This document shows, piece by piece, positions 17,004 through 25,323 of a DNA stretch of 64,000 nucleotides. The stretch is taken from NCBI GenBank assembly GCA_965260995.1, contig CBDHCD010000003.1, positions 2,046,001 to 2,110,000 on the forward strand. The letters run 5' to 3'. Numbering within the stretch: the first letter of the stretch is position 1; every line of letters starts with the position of its first letter. Made by a program: the position numbers and the translations under genes. The DNA comes from JBBROS01 sp965260995 (lineage in GTDB: Bacteria; Pseudomonadota; Alphaproteobacteria; Acetobacterales; Acetobacteraceae). Below the pieces are notes generated by a model, which worked only from the letters and a program-made list of their open reading frames with translations, was not told the DNA's origin and did no database searches.

Positions 17004-18443
17004 CGCCTGCAAGGTCCCGTCGTCGCTGACCAGGAACAGCATCCCCGCCGCCGCCACCGGCGCCACCGCCGCCGCGTCGCTCAGATCGATCTGCCCGATC
17101 AGGCTCCCGCTCACGGGGTCGACTGACAGCGCGTGCTCGTTGCTCCCGGCCAGGATCAGCTTGCTCGCCGCCATCACCGGCCCGGTCCAGTACAACGGGT
17201 CGCGCTTGCGCTCCTCGTCGCCGAACCGTGGCAGCTCCGTCACCCAACGCGCCTGCCCGTCGTCCCGCCCAATCGCCGCCAGCGTCTGGTCCGCGGTCTG
17301 CACGTAAAGCCAGTCCCCCGCCAGCCAGGGCGTCTGCAGCCCGCCCACCTCCCGCTCCCACAGCCGCCGCCCCGAGCGCAGGTCGAGCCCGACCAGCAGC
17401 CCGCCGCCGCCGATCGCGAACACCAGGCCTTGGTCGATCACCGGCAGCGCCCGGATCGCCGCCAGCTCCCGCAGCCCGCCCCGCCCCCGCCCGGACGACA
17501 AGCTGTCGCTCCAGATCAGCGCCCCGCTCTCCGCCCGCAACGCCACCAGGTCGCCCGAGCCGAACCCGGCCACGATGATGCCGTCCGCGAACGCCGGCGC
17601 CGCCTGCCCCAGCAAGGTCGTCGCCGCCGCGTTGGCCTGGTAGCCCCACTGCCGCTCGCCCTTGTCCGCCGTGAACGATTGCAGCCGGTCGTCGAGCGTC
17701 AGCACCAAGAGCCGCCCGTCCGCCACCGTCGCCGCCGAGCGCGCCGGCGAGCCGAGCGGCTTGCGCCACCGGATCGCCCCCGTGCCGGCGTCGAGCGCCA
17801 GCAGCTCGCCCCGCCCCGTGGTGGCGTGAACCATCCCGCCCGCGCCCCCGCCCGCGCCCCCGCCCGCGAACGACACCCCGCCGCCCACGTTGGTGCTGCG
17901 GTCGCCCTCCCCTTGCGTGTCCGTCCGCCAGGCCCGCCGCCCGCCGCCCAGCTCGAACGCGCTCACCATCCCGTCGCTGTCCATCGTGACGACGTGCCCG
18001 GGGATCACGATCGGCTGCGCCGTGATCTTGCGCCGGTACCCTCCGCCCTCGCCGATGGACGCCCGCCACGCCGGGGCGAACCCGCCGACCGCCACGTTGC
18101 CGACCACGTGGCTGGCCGCGCCGCCCGGCTGCGGCCACTGCGCCACGTCGGCCGGCGGCGGCACCGTCACCCGCCGCGCGTCGGCCGGGTTCAGCACCAG
18201 GCCGCGCTGCGTCGCGGTGACCGACTCGCGCTTGCCCGGCAGCGGGTCCTTGGCCGTGGTCAGCAGCCCGTCGATCGTGCTGCACCCCGCCGCCGCCAGC
18301 GGCAGCAGGAGCGCCCCTCGTCGCGGCAGCAGCCGCGCGCCTTCTGTCGGCAGCAGCCGCGCCTCTTTTGTCGGCAGCAGCCGCGCGCCTTCTGTCGGCA
18401 CCTGCGGCCCCTCGTCCCCTGCCCTGCCCGTCACGCCGCGCAC
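16995..18443 (-). CDS. bamB: Outer-membrane assembly lipoprotein BamB (PQQ-like beta-propeller)
   Basis: BamB-type lipoprotein of the outer-membrane beta-barrel assembly machine. The product is up to 482 residues, with a lipobox-like PLAAAGC and then an eight-bladed PQQ-like propeller: repeated blades such as VVTMDSDGMVSAFELGGGRR, ELLALDAGTGAIRWRKPLG and VSGSLIGQIDLSDA. The longest start is GTG at 18441-18443; another GTG at 18401 also fits and shortens a leader made of three 24-bp repeats. A glycine run GGGAGGGAGG lies in one blade. It sits between yfgM-like and der genes, the same order as E. coli yfgM-bamB-der. Confidence 0.88.
   Translation of the reverse strand: MRGVTGRAGDEGPQVPTEGARLLPTKEARLLPTEGARLLPRRGALLLPLAAAGCSTIDGLLTTAKDPLPGKRESVTATQRGLVLNPADARRVTVPPPADVAQWPQPGGAASHVVGNVAVGGFAPAWRASIGEGGGYRRKITAQPIVIPGHVVTMDSDGMVSAFELGGGRRAWRTDTQGEGDRSTNVGGGVSFAGGGAGGGAGGMVHATTGRGELLALDAGTGAIRWRKPLGSPARSAATVADGRLLVLTLDDRLQSFTADKGERQWGYQANAAATTLLGQAAPAFADGIIVAGFGSGDLVALRAESGALIWSDSLSSGRGRGGLRELAAIRALPVIDQGLVFAIGGGGLLVGLDLRSGRRLWEREVGGLQTPWLAGDWLYVQTADQTLAAIGRDDGQARWVTELPRFGDEERKRDPLYWTGPVMAASKLILAGSNEHALSVDPVSGSLIGQIDLSDAAAVAPVAAAGMLFLVSDDGTLQAFR
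18327..18398. repeat. 24-bp tandem repeat (three units) in the bamB leader
   Basis: Three 24-bp units at 18327-18350, 18351-18374 and 18375-18398 encode PTEGARLL, PTKEARLL and PTEGARLL on the minus strand, just before the hydrophobic stretch and lipobox of BamB. Units 1 and 3 are identical and unit 2 has a few changes. The frame is preserved, so copy number could change without disrupting the protein. Confidence 0.88.
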
Positions 18444-18462
18444 TCCGTCGCCCAGGCGGCGC

Positions 18463-19161
18463 TCATCCGCCCGCCCCCTGCACGGCCCCCGGCGTCTCGC
18501 CCAGCCGGCTCAGCAGCCCCGTCGCCCGCGCCCGCACGCCCTCCGGGGCCGCCCCGTCCGCCAGCAGCCGCTTCAGCACGTCCCGCGCCTTGCCCTCGTC
18601 GCCCGTGCGGATCGCCAGCAGCGCCTCGTTCTCCATCGCCAACGCCCGCCACGGGCTGCCCGGCGCCAGCAGCGGCGCGAGCCGCCCCTCCACCGCCGCC
18701 GGCTCGCCCCCGTCCACCTGGTGCTGCACCCACATCAGGTCGGCCGCCCCGCGCAGCAGCGGGTCGGCGGACGTGTCGGCCGACACCTGGTCCCACAGCC
18801 CCAGCGCCGCCTGCAGGTCGCCCGCCCCGGCCCGCAGCGCCGCCTCTCGCATCCGCGCCAGCGTGCGATACCCGGGTGGCCCGTTCGCCGCGATGTCGGC
18901 GAACGTCGCCGCCGCCTGCTGCCGGGACGCTGCCGCGTCGCCGGCCGCCGGCAGCCCGGCCGTCTCCCGCATCGCCCCCAGGAACGACGCCGCCACCTGG
19001 CTCGTCTGCTTCTGCGACTGCCACCGCCACGCCTGCCACCCGCCGACGCCCACGATCACCGCCACCACGGCCGCCACCATCACGCCGGCGTACCGCTTCA
19101 GCAGCGCCTGCGTCCGCTCGGCCCGCAGGTCCTCGCCGATCTCGTCGAAAATATCTGCCAC
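18463..19161 (-). CDS. YfgM-like tetratricopeptide membrane protein
   Basis: A 232-residue protein with a cytoplasmic N-terminus (VADIFDEIGEDLRAERTQAL), one membrane segment at about residues 25-45 (YAGVMVAAVVAVIVGVGGWQ) and a periplasmic tetratricopeptide-like region (ADLMWVQHQVDGGEPAAVEG, MENEALLAIRTGDEGKARDV). This is the YfgM/UPF0070 architecture; E. coli YfgM works with the Sec translocon and periplasmic chaperones. The start is GTG at 19159-19161. The stop overlaps an ATG of an 11-codon reading frame that ends inside the bamB 5-prime region; this may be a chance or a coupling device. bamB follows downstream. Confidence 0.82.
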   Translation of the reverse strand: MADIFDEIGEDLRAERTQALLKRYAGVMVAAVVAVIVGVGGWQAWRWQSQKQTSQVAASFLGAMRETAGLPAAGDAAASRQQAAATFADIAANGPPGYRTLARMREAALRAGAGDLQAALGLWDQVSADTSADPLLRGAADLMWVQHQVDGGEPAAVEGRLAPLLAPGSPWRALAMENEALLAIRTGDEGKARDVLKRLLADGAAPEGVRARATGLLSRLGETPGAVQGAGG

Positions 19162-19292
19162 GCGCGTTCCTGCCCTGCCCGCCACCACCCGGGCCGAACC
19201 CGCCGAGCGGTCCGGGCCAGGACAGGGCGCCATGCCAATCCCGTGCCGTGGCGGCACCCGCCCCGGCCGCGGCGGACCATAGCGAGGCCGCC

Positions 19293-19350
19293 GGGCCAGG
19301 GCAAACTGGGCTAAGGCAAACCGGGTCAGGCAAACCGGGCCAGGCAAACC
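19293..19350. repeat. 14-15-bp tandem array (four units) upstream of the yfgM-like gene
   Basis: Units at 19293-19307, 19308-19322, 19323-19336 and 19337-19350 follow the pattern GGGCCAGGCAAACC with small differences. The array lies in the 249-bp divergent gap between the yfgM-like gene and the lipoprotein gene. The rest of the gap shows no gene. Confidence 0.85.
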
Positions 19351-19410
19351 AGCCCCGCCTCGCTCCCGCGCCGTTCGCTTTCTGGTAACCCGGACCTGCG
19401 TTAATGCGCC

Positions 19411-19794
19411 ATGCGCCTGCCGCCCCTTCTCCTCGCCGTCCTCCTCGGCCCGGCCCTGTCCGCCTGCGGGCCGGAGCCGGTCGCCGCCCTCGCCGGGGTC
19501 GAGATCGCGACCGTTGCCGTGTTCGGCCGCGGCCTGGTCGACATCGGCGTGTCCGCCGTGTCCGGCCGCGACTGCTCCATCGTCCGGCTCGACCGCGGCC
19601 TCACCTACTGCGAACCCAAGCAAATCCCCGTGCGTGAAGCCTACTGCACCCGCACCCTCGCCGCCGTCGATTGTTGGGCCAGCCCCGCCGTCCTGCCCAC
19701 CCCCCGCCCCGGCGTCGGCTATACGCCGCCGCCGACCAAGGCCCAGCTCCGCTACCGCGACGCCCCCTGGCCGAAAACCCTGAACGCCTCGTGA
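19411..19794 (+). CDS. Small lipoprotein with four further cysteines, function unknown
   Basis: A 127-residue protein with a lipoprotein signal peptide (MRLPPLLLAVLLGPALSAC, lipobox LSAC with Cys19), so it should be anchored in the envelope after processing. The mature part contains four cysteines spaced as RDC, TYC, AYC and VDCW, which could form two disulphides, and then a proline-rich C-terminus. I do not recognise a named family. It faces the yfgM-bamB-der envelope genes across a divergent gap, and an AGGCC-rich tandem array follows its stop. Confidence 0.7.
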   Translation: MRLPPLLLAVLLGPALSACGPEPVAALAGVEIATVAVFGRGLVDIGVSAVSGRDCSIVRLDRGLTYCEPKQIPVREAYCTRTLAAVDCWASPAVLPTPRPGVGYTPPPTKAQLRYRDAPWPKTLNAS

Positions 19795-19800
19795 TCTGCC

Positions 19801-19850
19801 AGGCCAGGCCAAGCCAGGCCAGGCCAAGCCAGGCCAGGCCAAGCCAGGCC
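19801..19850. repeat. 15-bp tandem array (3.3 units) after the lipoprotein gene
   Basis: The unit AGGCCAGGCCAAGCC is repeated exactly at 19801-19815, 19816-19830 and 19831-19845, with a further partial copy to 19850. It begins 7 bp after the lipoprotein stop. The remaining 190 bp to the dihydroorotase stop hold no gene I can support. Confidence 0.92.
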
Positions 19851-20044
19851 CCGGTCCGGGCCGCCACCCGACGCGGCCAGGTCGATCGCCGCTGCTCCGG
19901 GCTTGCCCACGAACGGGGAGCGGCCACGACCATCACCCGGCGGCGTCCTGCGAAGCCGCGCCCGCCGCCGTCCCCCCCTAGCCATCCCGCCCCTGGCCGT
20001 CCAGCCCTCGGGCATTACCGCCTCCCGCGCGGACCCGGCCGCGC

Positions 20045-21370
20045 TCACCCCCGGAACCGCACCAGCCGCCCCCCGGGCGTCCCCAGCACCTCGTCGTCCC
20101 GCATCACCACGCGGCCCCGCACCACCGTCATTCGCGGCCACCCCGTCACCCGCATTCCCGCGAACGGCGTCCAGCCGCACGGGGACGCGATCCAACCCTC
20201 CTCGATGGTCCGCCGGCGCCCCATGTCCACCACGGTGAAGTCCCCGTCGTAGCCCATCGCCATCCGCCCCTTCCCCACCGCGCCGTAGACCCGGGCCGGC
20301 CCGGCGCACATCAGGTCCACCATCCGCCCCAGCGTCAACCGGCCCGCGTTCACGTGGTCCAGCATGATCGGCACCAGCGTCTGCACCCCCGTCAGCCCGG
20401 CCGCCGTGTCCGGCCAGGGCCGCGCCTTCGCCGCCCGCGGGTGCGGCGCGTGGTCCGACCCGATCGTGTCCGCCCTCCCGTCCGCCACGGCCGCCCACGC
20501 CGCCTCGTAATGCCGGCGGTCGCGGATCGGCGGGTTCATCACCGCCATCCCCCCCAACCGCTCGTACACGTCCGGCCCCCACTGCGTCAGGTGGTTGACC
20601 AGCAGCTCCACCGTCGCCACGCCGCGGAACCCGGCCAGGTAGGCCAGCTCCTCCGCCGTCGAGACGTGCAGGATGTGCGCCGGCCGCCCCGTCCGCCGCG
20701 CCAGCGCCATCAGCCGCCGGGTGCCCAGGAACGCGCACTCCACGTCCCGCCACTCGGCGTGGCGAGCGTAGGGATCGCCTTGCTTGAACATCCCCTTGCG
20801 CGCCTGCAACCGGTACTCGTCCTCGCTGTGATAGGACACCCGCCGTCGCCCGCTCCGCATCACCGCTTCCAGCCCGGCGTCGTCCTCGATCATCAGGTCG
20901 CCGGTCGAGCTGCCCGCGAACACCTTGATCCCGCACACTCCCGGCTCCAGCTCCAGCCCCGCCAACGCCCCGGTGTTCGCCCGCGTCGCCCCCACGTAGA
21001 GCCCCATGTCGCACCAGGCGGCCCGCTCCACGTAGTCGCGCTTCCACGCCACCCGCGCCGCGTCCGTCACGCTCGGCGCGGTGTTCGGCATGTCGAACAC
21101 CGCCGCCAGCCCGCCCAGCACCGCCGCCCGCGTCCCGGTCGGGATCGTCTCCACCGCCGGGTCGCCCGGGTCGCGCAGGTGCACGTGCGGGTCGATCAGC
21201 CCCGGCAGCACGTGCAGCCCGCCGGCCTCGATCACCTGCTCCGCCGACGCCCCCCCGAGCGCCCCGATCGCCGCGATCCGCCCGTCCCGAACCCCCACGT
21301 CCGCCGCCGCCTCGCCCCAGGGCAGCACGCAGGTGCCCCCCCGGATCAGCAGGTCGTAATGCTCGGCCAT
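20045..21370 (-). CDS. pyrC: Dihydroorotase (class I type)
   Basis: Zinc amidohydrolase that cyclises carbamoyl-aspartate to dihydroorotate in pyrimidine synthesis. The 441-residue protein shows HVHLR (His62, His64, Arg66), the carbamylated-lysine region GIKVFAGSSTGD (Lys149), histidines in SYHSEDE and HILHVST, and the catalytic aspartate in SDHAPH. Catalytic residues are complete, so a true dihydroorotase is likely. It starts only 4 bp after the asnB-type gene and is co-directional with two glycosyltransferases, an unusual setting because pyrB is absent. An amidohydrolase acting on a cell-surface sugar is a less likely alternative. Confidence 0.85.
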   Translation of the reverse strand: MAEHYDLLIRGGTCVLPWGEAAADVGVRDGRIAAIGALGGASAEQVIEAGGLHVLPGLIDPHVHLRDPGDPAVETIPTGTRAAVLGGLAAVFDMPNTAPSVTDAARVAWKRDYVERAAWCDMGLYVGATRANTGALAGLELEPGVCGIKVFAGSSTGDLMIEDDAGLEAVMRSGRRRVSYHSEDEYRLQARKGMFKQGDPYARHAEWRDVECAFLGTRRLMALARRTGRPAHILHVSTAEELAYLAGFRGVATVELLVNHLTQWGPDVYERLGGMAVMNPPIRDRRHYEAAWAAVADGRADTIGSDHAPHPRAAKARPWPDTAAGLTGVQTLVPIMLDHVNAGRLTLGRMVDLMCAGPARVYGAVGKGRMAMGYDGDFTVVDMGRRRTIEEGWIASPCGWTPFAGMRVTGWPRMTVVRGRVVMRDDEVLGTPGGRLVRFRG

Positions 21371-21374
21371 CGCC

Positions 21375-23171
21375 TCAGCTCCCCAACGCCTCGAACACGT
21401 CGCCCCCAGCCGCCCGCCCCTCGACGTGCGCCCGGTGCCACAGCGCGTAGAACAGCAGCGTCCACGCCGCAAACCCCTCCCGCCGCCCCGACGCCGCCCG
21501 GAACAACGCCTCCACCCGCCCCGGCTCCGCCACCGCCGCCACCCCCGGCGAGCGCGCCACCAGCGGCCCGAGCCGCGCCCCCTGCCCGGCGATCCACGCC
21601 CCGATCGGCACCGTGAACCCCTGCTTCGGCGCGAACGGGGCCGCCGTCGGCATCGCCCCCGCCAGCCACCGCCGCAGCAGCCACTTGCCCCGCCCGTCCC
21701 GCACCTTCATCGCGTCCGGCAGCCGGAACCCGACCGCCGCCACCGCCGGGTCCAGCATCGGGGTCCGCCCCTCGACCCCGTGCGCCATCAGGCAGCGGTC
21801 CAGCTTCAGCAGCAGGTCGTGCGGCAGCCAGTCCGCCATGTCGGTCGCCTGCGCCGCCTGCAGCCGCGTCCGCCCTCCCCGCGCCGCCGCCCCCTCGCTC
21901 GCCGCCAGCCCGTCGCGCCACCCGGCCGGGGCTTGCCGCAGTACGCCCAGCCGGTCGAACGTTCCCCGCCCCCGCATCAGCCGCCCGCCCTGCCACCACG
22001 GCCGCATCGCGCTGCGATACCGCCCGTAGCCCGCGAACACCTCGTCGCCACCCTCGCCGCACAGCACCACCTTCACCTCCGCTCGCGCCCGCCGCGCCAG
22101 GAACCAGGTCGGGATGATCGCGTAGTCCGCCGCCGGGTCGTCCATGCAGGCGACGATCTCCGGCAGGTGCCGCCACACCATCGCCTCCGTGATCTCGACG
22201 CCCTCGTGCCGGGCGCCGGCCGCCCGCGCCACCGCCGCCGCCCGCCCCCGCTCGTCCGCCGCCGCCCCGCCCGCGAACCCGGCCGTGTAAGCCAGCACCC
22301 GCCCCCCGCTCAGCCGCGCCATCGCCGCCAGGATCGCCGCGCTGTCGACGCCGCCCGACAGGAACATCCCGAACGGCACGTCGCTGCGCTGGTGCGCCGC
22401 CACGCTGTCCATCAGCGCCGCGTCCAGCCGCGCCAGCGCCGCCGCCTCCGTCAGCCCCTCCGGCGTCCCGTCCGCCCCTCCTTCCGGCCCCCCCTCCGGC
22501 CCCCCCTCTGGCAACGCCGCCACCCGCGACCGCGCCAGCACGTGCCCGTCCGCCACCCGCAGCGTTTCCCCCGGCAGCACCCGCTCGATCCCGGGAAAGA
22601 TCGTCTCGGCCCCGGTGGTGAACTGCATCTGCAGCAGCTCGTCGCGCGCCGCCGGCCGCACGCCCCGCGCCACCAACCCCGCGTCCAGCAGCGCCCGCGG
22701 CTCCGACGCGAACGCCAGCCCCCCCGCCACCTGCGCCGTGTAAAGCGGCTTGATCCCGAACGGGTCGCGCGTCAGCGCCACGCTGCGCTGCGCCCGGTCG
22801 TGGATCGCGATGGCGAACATCCCCCGCAGCGCCGCCGCGAACCCCGGCCCGTCCCGCAGCCACAGGTGCAGCGGCGGCTCGCAATCGCTGCCGGTCGCGA
22901 ACGCGACGCCCGGCAACGACGCCCGCAACGCCAGGTCGTTGTAGATCTCCCCGTTCGCGACCAAGGCCGCGGACCCCGCGAACAGCGGCTGGTCCCCGCC
23001 CGCCACGTCCACGATCGCGAGCCGCGTGTGGACCAGCGCCGTCCGCCCCACGGTCGTGTGCCCGGCCCCGTCCGGCCCCCGGTGCGCCAGCGCCCGCGCC
23101 AGCGCCGCCAGCGTGTCCGCGCCCGGCGCCGCCGCGCCCGGCGCCATCACCATCCCGGCGATGCCGCACAT
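21375..23171 (-). CDS. asnB: Asparagine synthase (glutamine-hydrolysing) family amidotransferase
   Basis: A 598-residue enzyme. It has an N-terminal class II glutaminase (MCGIAG, nucleophile Cys2; ALAHRGPDGAG; NGEIYND) and a C-terminal ATP-pyrophosphatase synthase domain (FGMFLSGGVDSAA; VVLCGEGGDEVFAGYGRYR). In the family it converts aspartate to asparagine, but many paralogues in glycan loci amidate sugars or lipids instead. Between the domains sits a run EGGPEGGPEGGA from 12-bp DNA repeats near 22480-22512. It overlaps the upstream glycosyltransferase by 1-3 bp (TGATG), so a surface-glycan substrate is plausible; housekeeping asparagine synthesis cannot be excluded. Confidence 0.85.
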   Translation of the reverse strand: MCGIAGMVMAPGAAAPGADTLAALARALAHRGPDGAGHTTVGRTALVHTRLAIVDVAGGDQPLFAGSAALVANGEIYNDLALRASLPGVAFATGSDCEPPLHLWLRDGPGFAAALRGMFAIAIHDRAQRSVALTRDPFGIKPLYTAQVAGGLAFASEPRALLDAGLVARGVRPAARDELLQMQFTTGAETIFPGIERVLPGETLRVADGHVLARSRVAALPEGGPEGGPEGGADGTPEGLTEAAALARLDAALMDSVAAHQRSDVPFGMFLSGGVDSAAILAAMARLSGGRVLAYTAGFAGGAAADERGRAAAVARAAGARHEGVEITEAMVWRHLPEIVACMDDPAADYAIIPTWFLARRARAEVKVVLCGEGGDEVFAGYGRYRSAMRPWWQGGRLMRGRGTFDRLGVLRQAPAGWRDGLAASEGAAARGGRTRLQAAQATDMADWLPHDLLLKLDRCLMAHGVEGRTPMLDPAVAAVGFRLPDAMKVRDGRGKWLLRRWLAGAMPTAAPFAPKQGFTVPIGAWIAGQGARLGPLVARSPGVAAVAEPGRVEALFRAASGRREGFAAWTLLFYALWHRAHVEGRAAGGDVFEALGS

Positions 23172-24235
23172 CAGCCGCCCACCGCCATCGCCGGTTCCGT
23201 CGCGCGCCCGCTCGCATCCCCGGTCGCGCGCCCCATCGCCGCCAGCCCCGCCCGCCACCGCCGCACCACCGGCTCCTCGGCGTGGGTCGCCTCCCACTCC
23301 GCCCGCCCCGCCGCCCGCAACCGCCCCGCCAGGCCCGCGTCCTCCACCACCGCCCGGATCGCCCCGGCCAGCGCCGCCGCGTCCTCCACCGGGACCAGCA
23401 GCCCGGTGTCCCCGTCCCGGATCAGCTCCCGCGGTCCGTCCGACGCCGCCGCCGCCACCGGCACCCCGGCCGAGAACGCCTCCAGCACCACGTTGCCCAG
23501 CGGCTCCTGCCGGCTCGGGCACGCCAGCACCGTCGCCGCCGCCAGCAGCGCCGCCTGGTCCCCCCGCCATCCCAGCATGTGCGTCCGCGCCGCCACCCCT
23601 TCCGAGCGCGCCAGCCGCAGCAGCGCGTCCCGCTCCGGCCCTTCCCCGGCCAGCGCCAGGTGCGCGCCCGGCACCAGCCGCATCGCCCGCACCAGCACGT
23701 CGAACGCCTTGTTGCGGTGCAGCCGCCCCATCGCCAGCACCACCGGCGCGCCCGCCGGCACGGGCAACGCCGCCGGCCGCGCTCCGCGGAGGTCCGGCGA
23801 GAAGTTCGGCAGGTGGTGCGCCCGCCCCGGCGGCCACCCCTGCCGCTCGATCCACGCCACGATCCCCCGCGTGTTGCCCACCAGGTGGTCGCACCGCCGG
23901 AACCGCCGCAGGTCGTAGTAGCCCCCGAGCCGCCCCGCCAGCACCCAATCCCCCGCCGGCGTCATCGCCGCCGCCCGTCCCATCCACGCCATCACCAGCC
24001 GAGGCCCGAACGCCCGCAGCCGCCGCCGCAGCCGCGGCCGGGTCACGAGGTCGAGCCCGCCCCCGAACGCGAGTTCCGTCGGCCGCAACCCCCCGGCCGC
24101 CAGCCGCGCCGCCCGCGCCCCGTCGCGCCGGATCACCGGCAACACCTCCTCCCCCGCCGCGTGCAGCGCCAAGGTCAGCCGCTCGAAGAACAGCTCCGCC
24201 CCGCCCGCCGCCGCCCCGGCCATCACGTGCGCCAT
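23171..24235 (-). CDS. Glycosyltransferase family 4 protein
   Basis: A 354-residue GT-B fold glycosyltransferase. It begins MAHVMAGAAAGGAELFFERL (acceptor-side glycine loop), and the C-terminal half carries VVLAMGRLHRNKAFDVLVRA, LALAGEGPERDALL and the EX7E nucleotide-sugar motif CPSRQEPLGNVVLEAFSAGV. The donor and acceptor are unknown. It lies 2 bp after a heptosyltransferase-like gene and overlaps the asnB-type gene, which suggests a part in lipopolysaccharide core or another surface glycan. The ATG at 24233-24235 gives the standard start. Confidence 0.85.
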   Translation of the reverse strand: MAHVMAGAAAGGAELFFERLTLALHAAGEEVLPVIRRDGARAARLAAGGLRPTELAFGGGLDLVTRPRLRRRLRAFGPRLVMAWMGRAAAMTPAGDWVLAGRLGGYYDLRRFRRCDHLVGNTRGIVAWIERQGWPPGRAHHLPNFSPDLRGARPAALPVPAGAPVVLAMGRLHRNKAFDVLVRAMRLVPGAHLALAGEGPERDALLRLARSEGVAARTHMLGWRGDQAALLAAATVLACPSRQEPLGNVVLEAFSAGVPVAAAASDGPRELIRDGDTGLLVPVEDAAALAGAIRAVVEDAGLAGRLRAAGRAEWEATHAEEPVVRRWRAGLAAMGRATGDASGRATEPAMAVGG

Positions 24236-24237
24236 CC

Positions 24238-25155
24238 TCACGCCGCCCCCAGCCGCGACGCCGCCCCCAGTCGCAACGCCGCCTCCGCCGCCGCCGCCAC
24301 CGACAGGTCGGCCATCGCCGGCCCCGCCGCCAGCACCGCCGCCGCCCGCCGCCCCGCCGGCGCGTACTCCCGCGCCGGCGTCGGCCCGAACAGCCCGAGC
24401 GTCGCCGTCCCCGCCGCCGCCGCCAGGTGCATCAGCCCGGAATCGTTGCCGACGAACAGCCCGCACCGCGCCAGGCACGCCGAGGCTTCCGGCAGGCTCA
24501 GCCGCCCGCACAGGTCCACCGCCCCCGGCAGCCCCGCCAGCACCGGCGACGCCATCGCCCGCTCCGCCGCGCCCGGCCCCGCGAACACCACCGGCCGCGC
24601 CCCCGGCATCCGCGCCGCCAACGCCTCGAACAGCGCCACGAACCGCGCCGCCGGCCACACCTTGCCGGACCAGTTCGCGGTCGGCCCCAGCCCGATCAGC
24701 GGCCCGTCCCCCGCCGGCAGCAGCGCCCGCGCCACCGCCCGGTCGGCCTCGTCGGTCCAGCACGTCGGCAGCGGCGGCGGCGTCAACCCCAAGGCCCCGG
24801 CCAGTTGCGCCGTCTTGTGCCCCTCCCGCCGCCCGTCCCCCCAGCCGCGCCGCAGCACCGCCCGCCGCCGCGCCGGCACCAGGAACGCCAGCGCCGACCC
24901 CCGCAGGTCCACCACCAAGTCCCAGACCGTGCCCACCGTCTGCCGCCACAGCCCCAGCCAATGCCCGTCGAACCGCCGCTTCTCCAGCACCAGCGTGCGC
25001 TCCCGCCGCGGCATCCGCGCGAACACCCCCTCCGCCACCGGCCCGCAGGCGATGGTGAACCGCGCCGCCGGGTTGGCCCGCAGCAGGTGGTCCAGCACCC
25101 CGGTGGACAGGACCGCGTCGCCCAGCCGGGTCGCGGTGATGAACAGGACTCGCAT
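24238..25155 (-). CDS. Glycosyltransferase family 9 (heptosyltransferase-like)
   Basis: A 305-residue protein of the GT9/ADP-heptose:LPS heptosyltransferase family. It starts MRVLFITATRLGDAVLSTGV and has DLVVDLRGS, LIGLGPTANWSGKVWPAARF and the donor-site motif VGNDSGLMHLAAAAGTATLG then LFGPT. Slightly short for the family but complete. The C-terminus ends RLGAASRLGAA, encoded by an 18-bp direct repeat at 24241-24276. It is the first gene of a four-gene overlapping unit with the GT4 enzyme, asnB-type amidotransferase and dihydroorotase. Confidence 0.85.
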   Translation of the reverse strand: MRVLFITATRLGDAVLSTGVLDHLLRANPAARFTIACGPVAEGVFARMPRRERTLVLEKRRFDGHWLGLWRQTVGTVWDLVVDLRGSALAFLVPARRRAVLRRGWGDGRREGHKTAQLAGALGLTPPPLPTCWTDEADRAVARALLPAGDGPLIGLGPTANWSGKVWPAARFVALFEALAARMPGARPVVFAGPGAAERAMASPVLAGLPGAVDLCGRLSLPEASACLARCGLFVGNDSGLMHLAAAAGTATLGLFGPTPAREYAPAGRRAAAVLAAGPAMADLSVAAAAEAALRLGAASRLGAA

Positions 25156-25164
25156 GACCCGGCC

Positions 25165-25199
25165 GCTCTAAAGCGTTTTCACGTCACGTGAAACCGCCC
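25165..25199. repeat. REP-like palindrome upstream of the heptosyltransferase gene
   Basis: The core TTTCACGTCACGTGAAA at about 25178-25194 is an inverted repeat around a single central base, flanked by GCG/CGC and by CTCTAAAGCG. The flank resembles the CTAGAGCGGTTTCAG ends of the element at 46.4 kb. It resembles parS in one half (GTGAAAC) but the other half does not match, so I call it an interspersed palindrome rather than a centromere site. Confidence 0.65.
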
Positions 25200-25323
25200 T
25201 GGCCTTTGTTCCGCCCGGCTTCAGCTTGATCGGGCGCGGGCGTGCGCCCCAGCACGCCCACCCCACCCTGGCCTCCCTAACCCTGGCTTGCGGCCGCCGC
25301 CGCGCGTCCCCACCTCGCCTGCC

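Noticed and set aside
17133..19388. A 751-codon open frame on the plus strand across bamB and yfgM
   Set aside because: It is antisense to two well-supported genes, consists of proline/arginine-rich low-complexity sequence and has no recognisable domain; long false frames are expected at 75% GC.
25165..25199. A second parS site
   Set aside because: Only one half (GTGAAAC) matches; the palindrome has an odd centre, and about 5 of 16 positions differ. Its flanks link it to the REP-like family at 46.4 kb.
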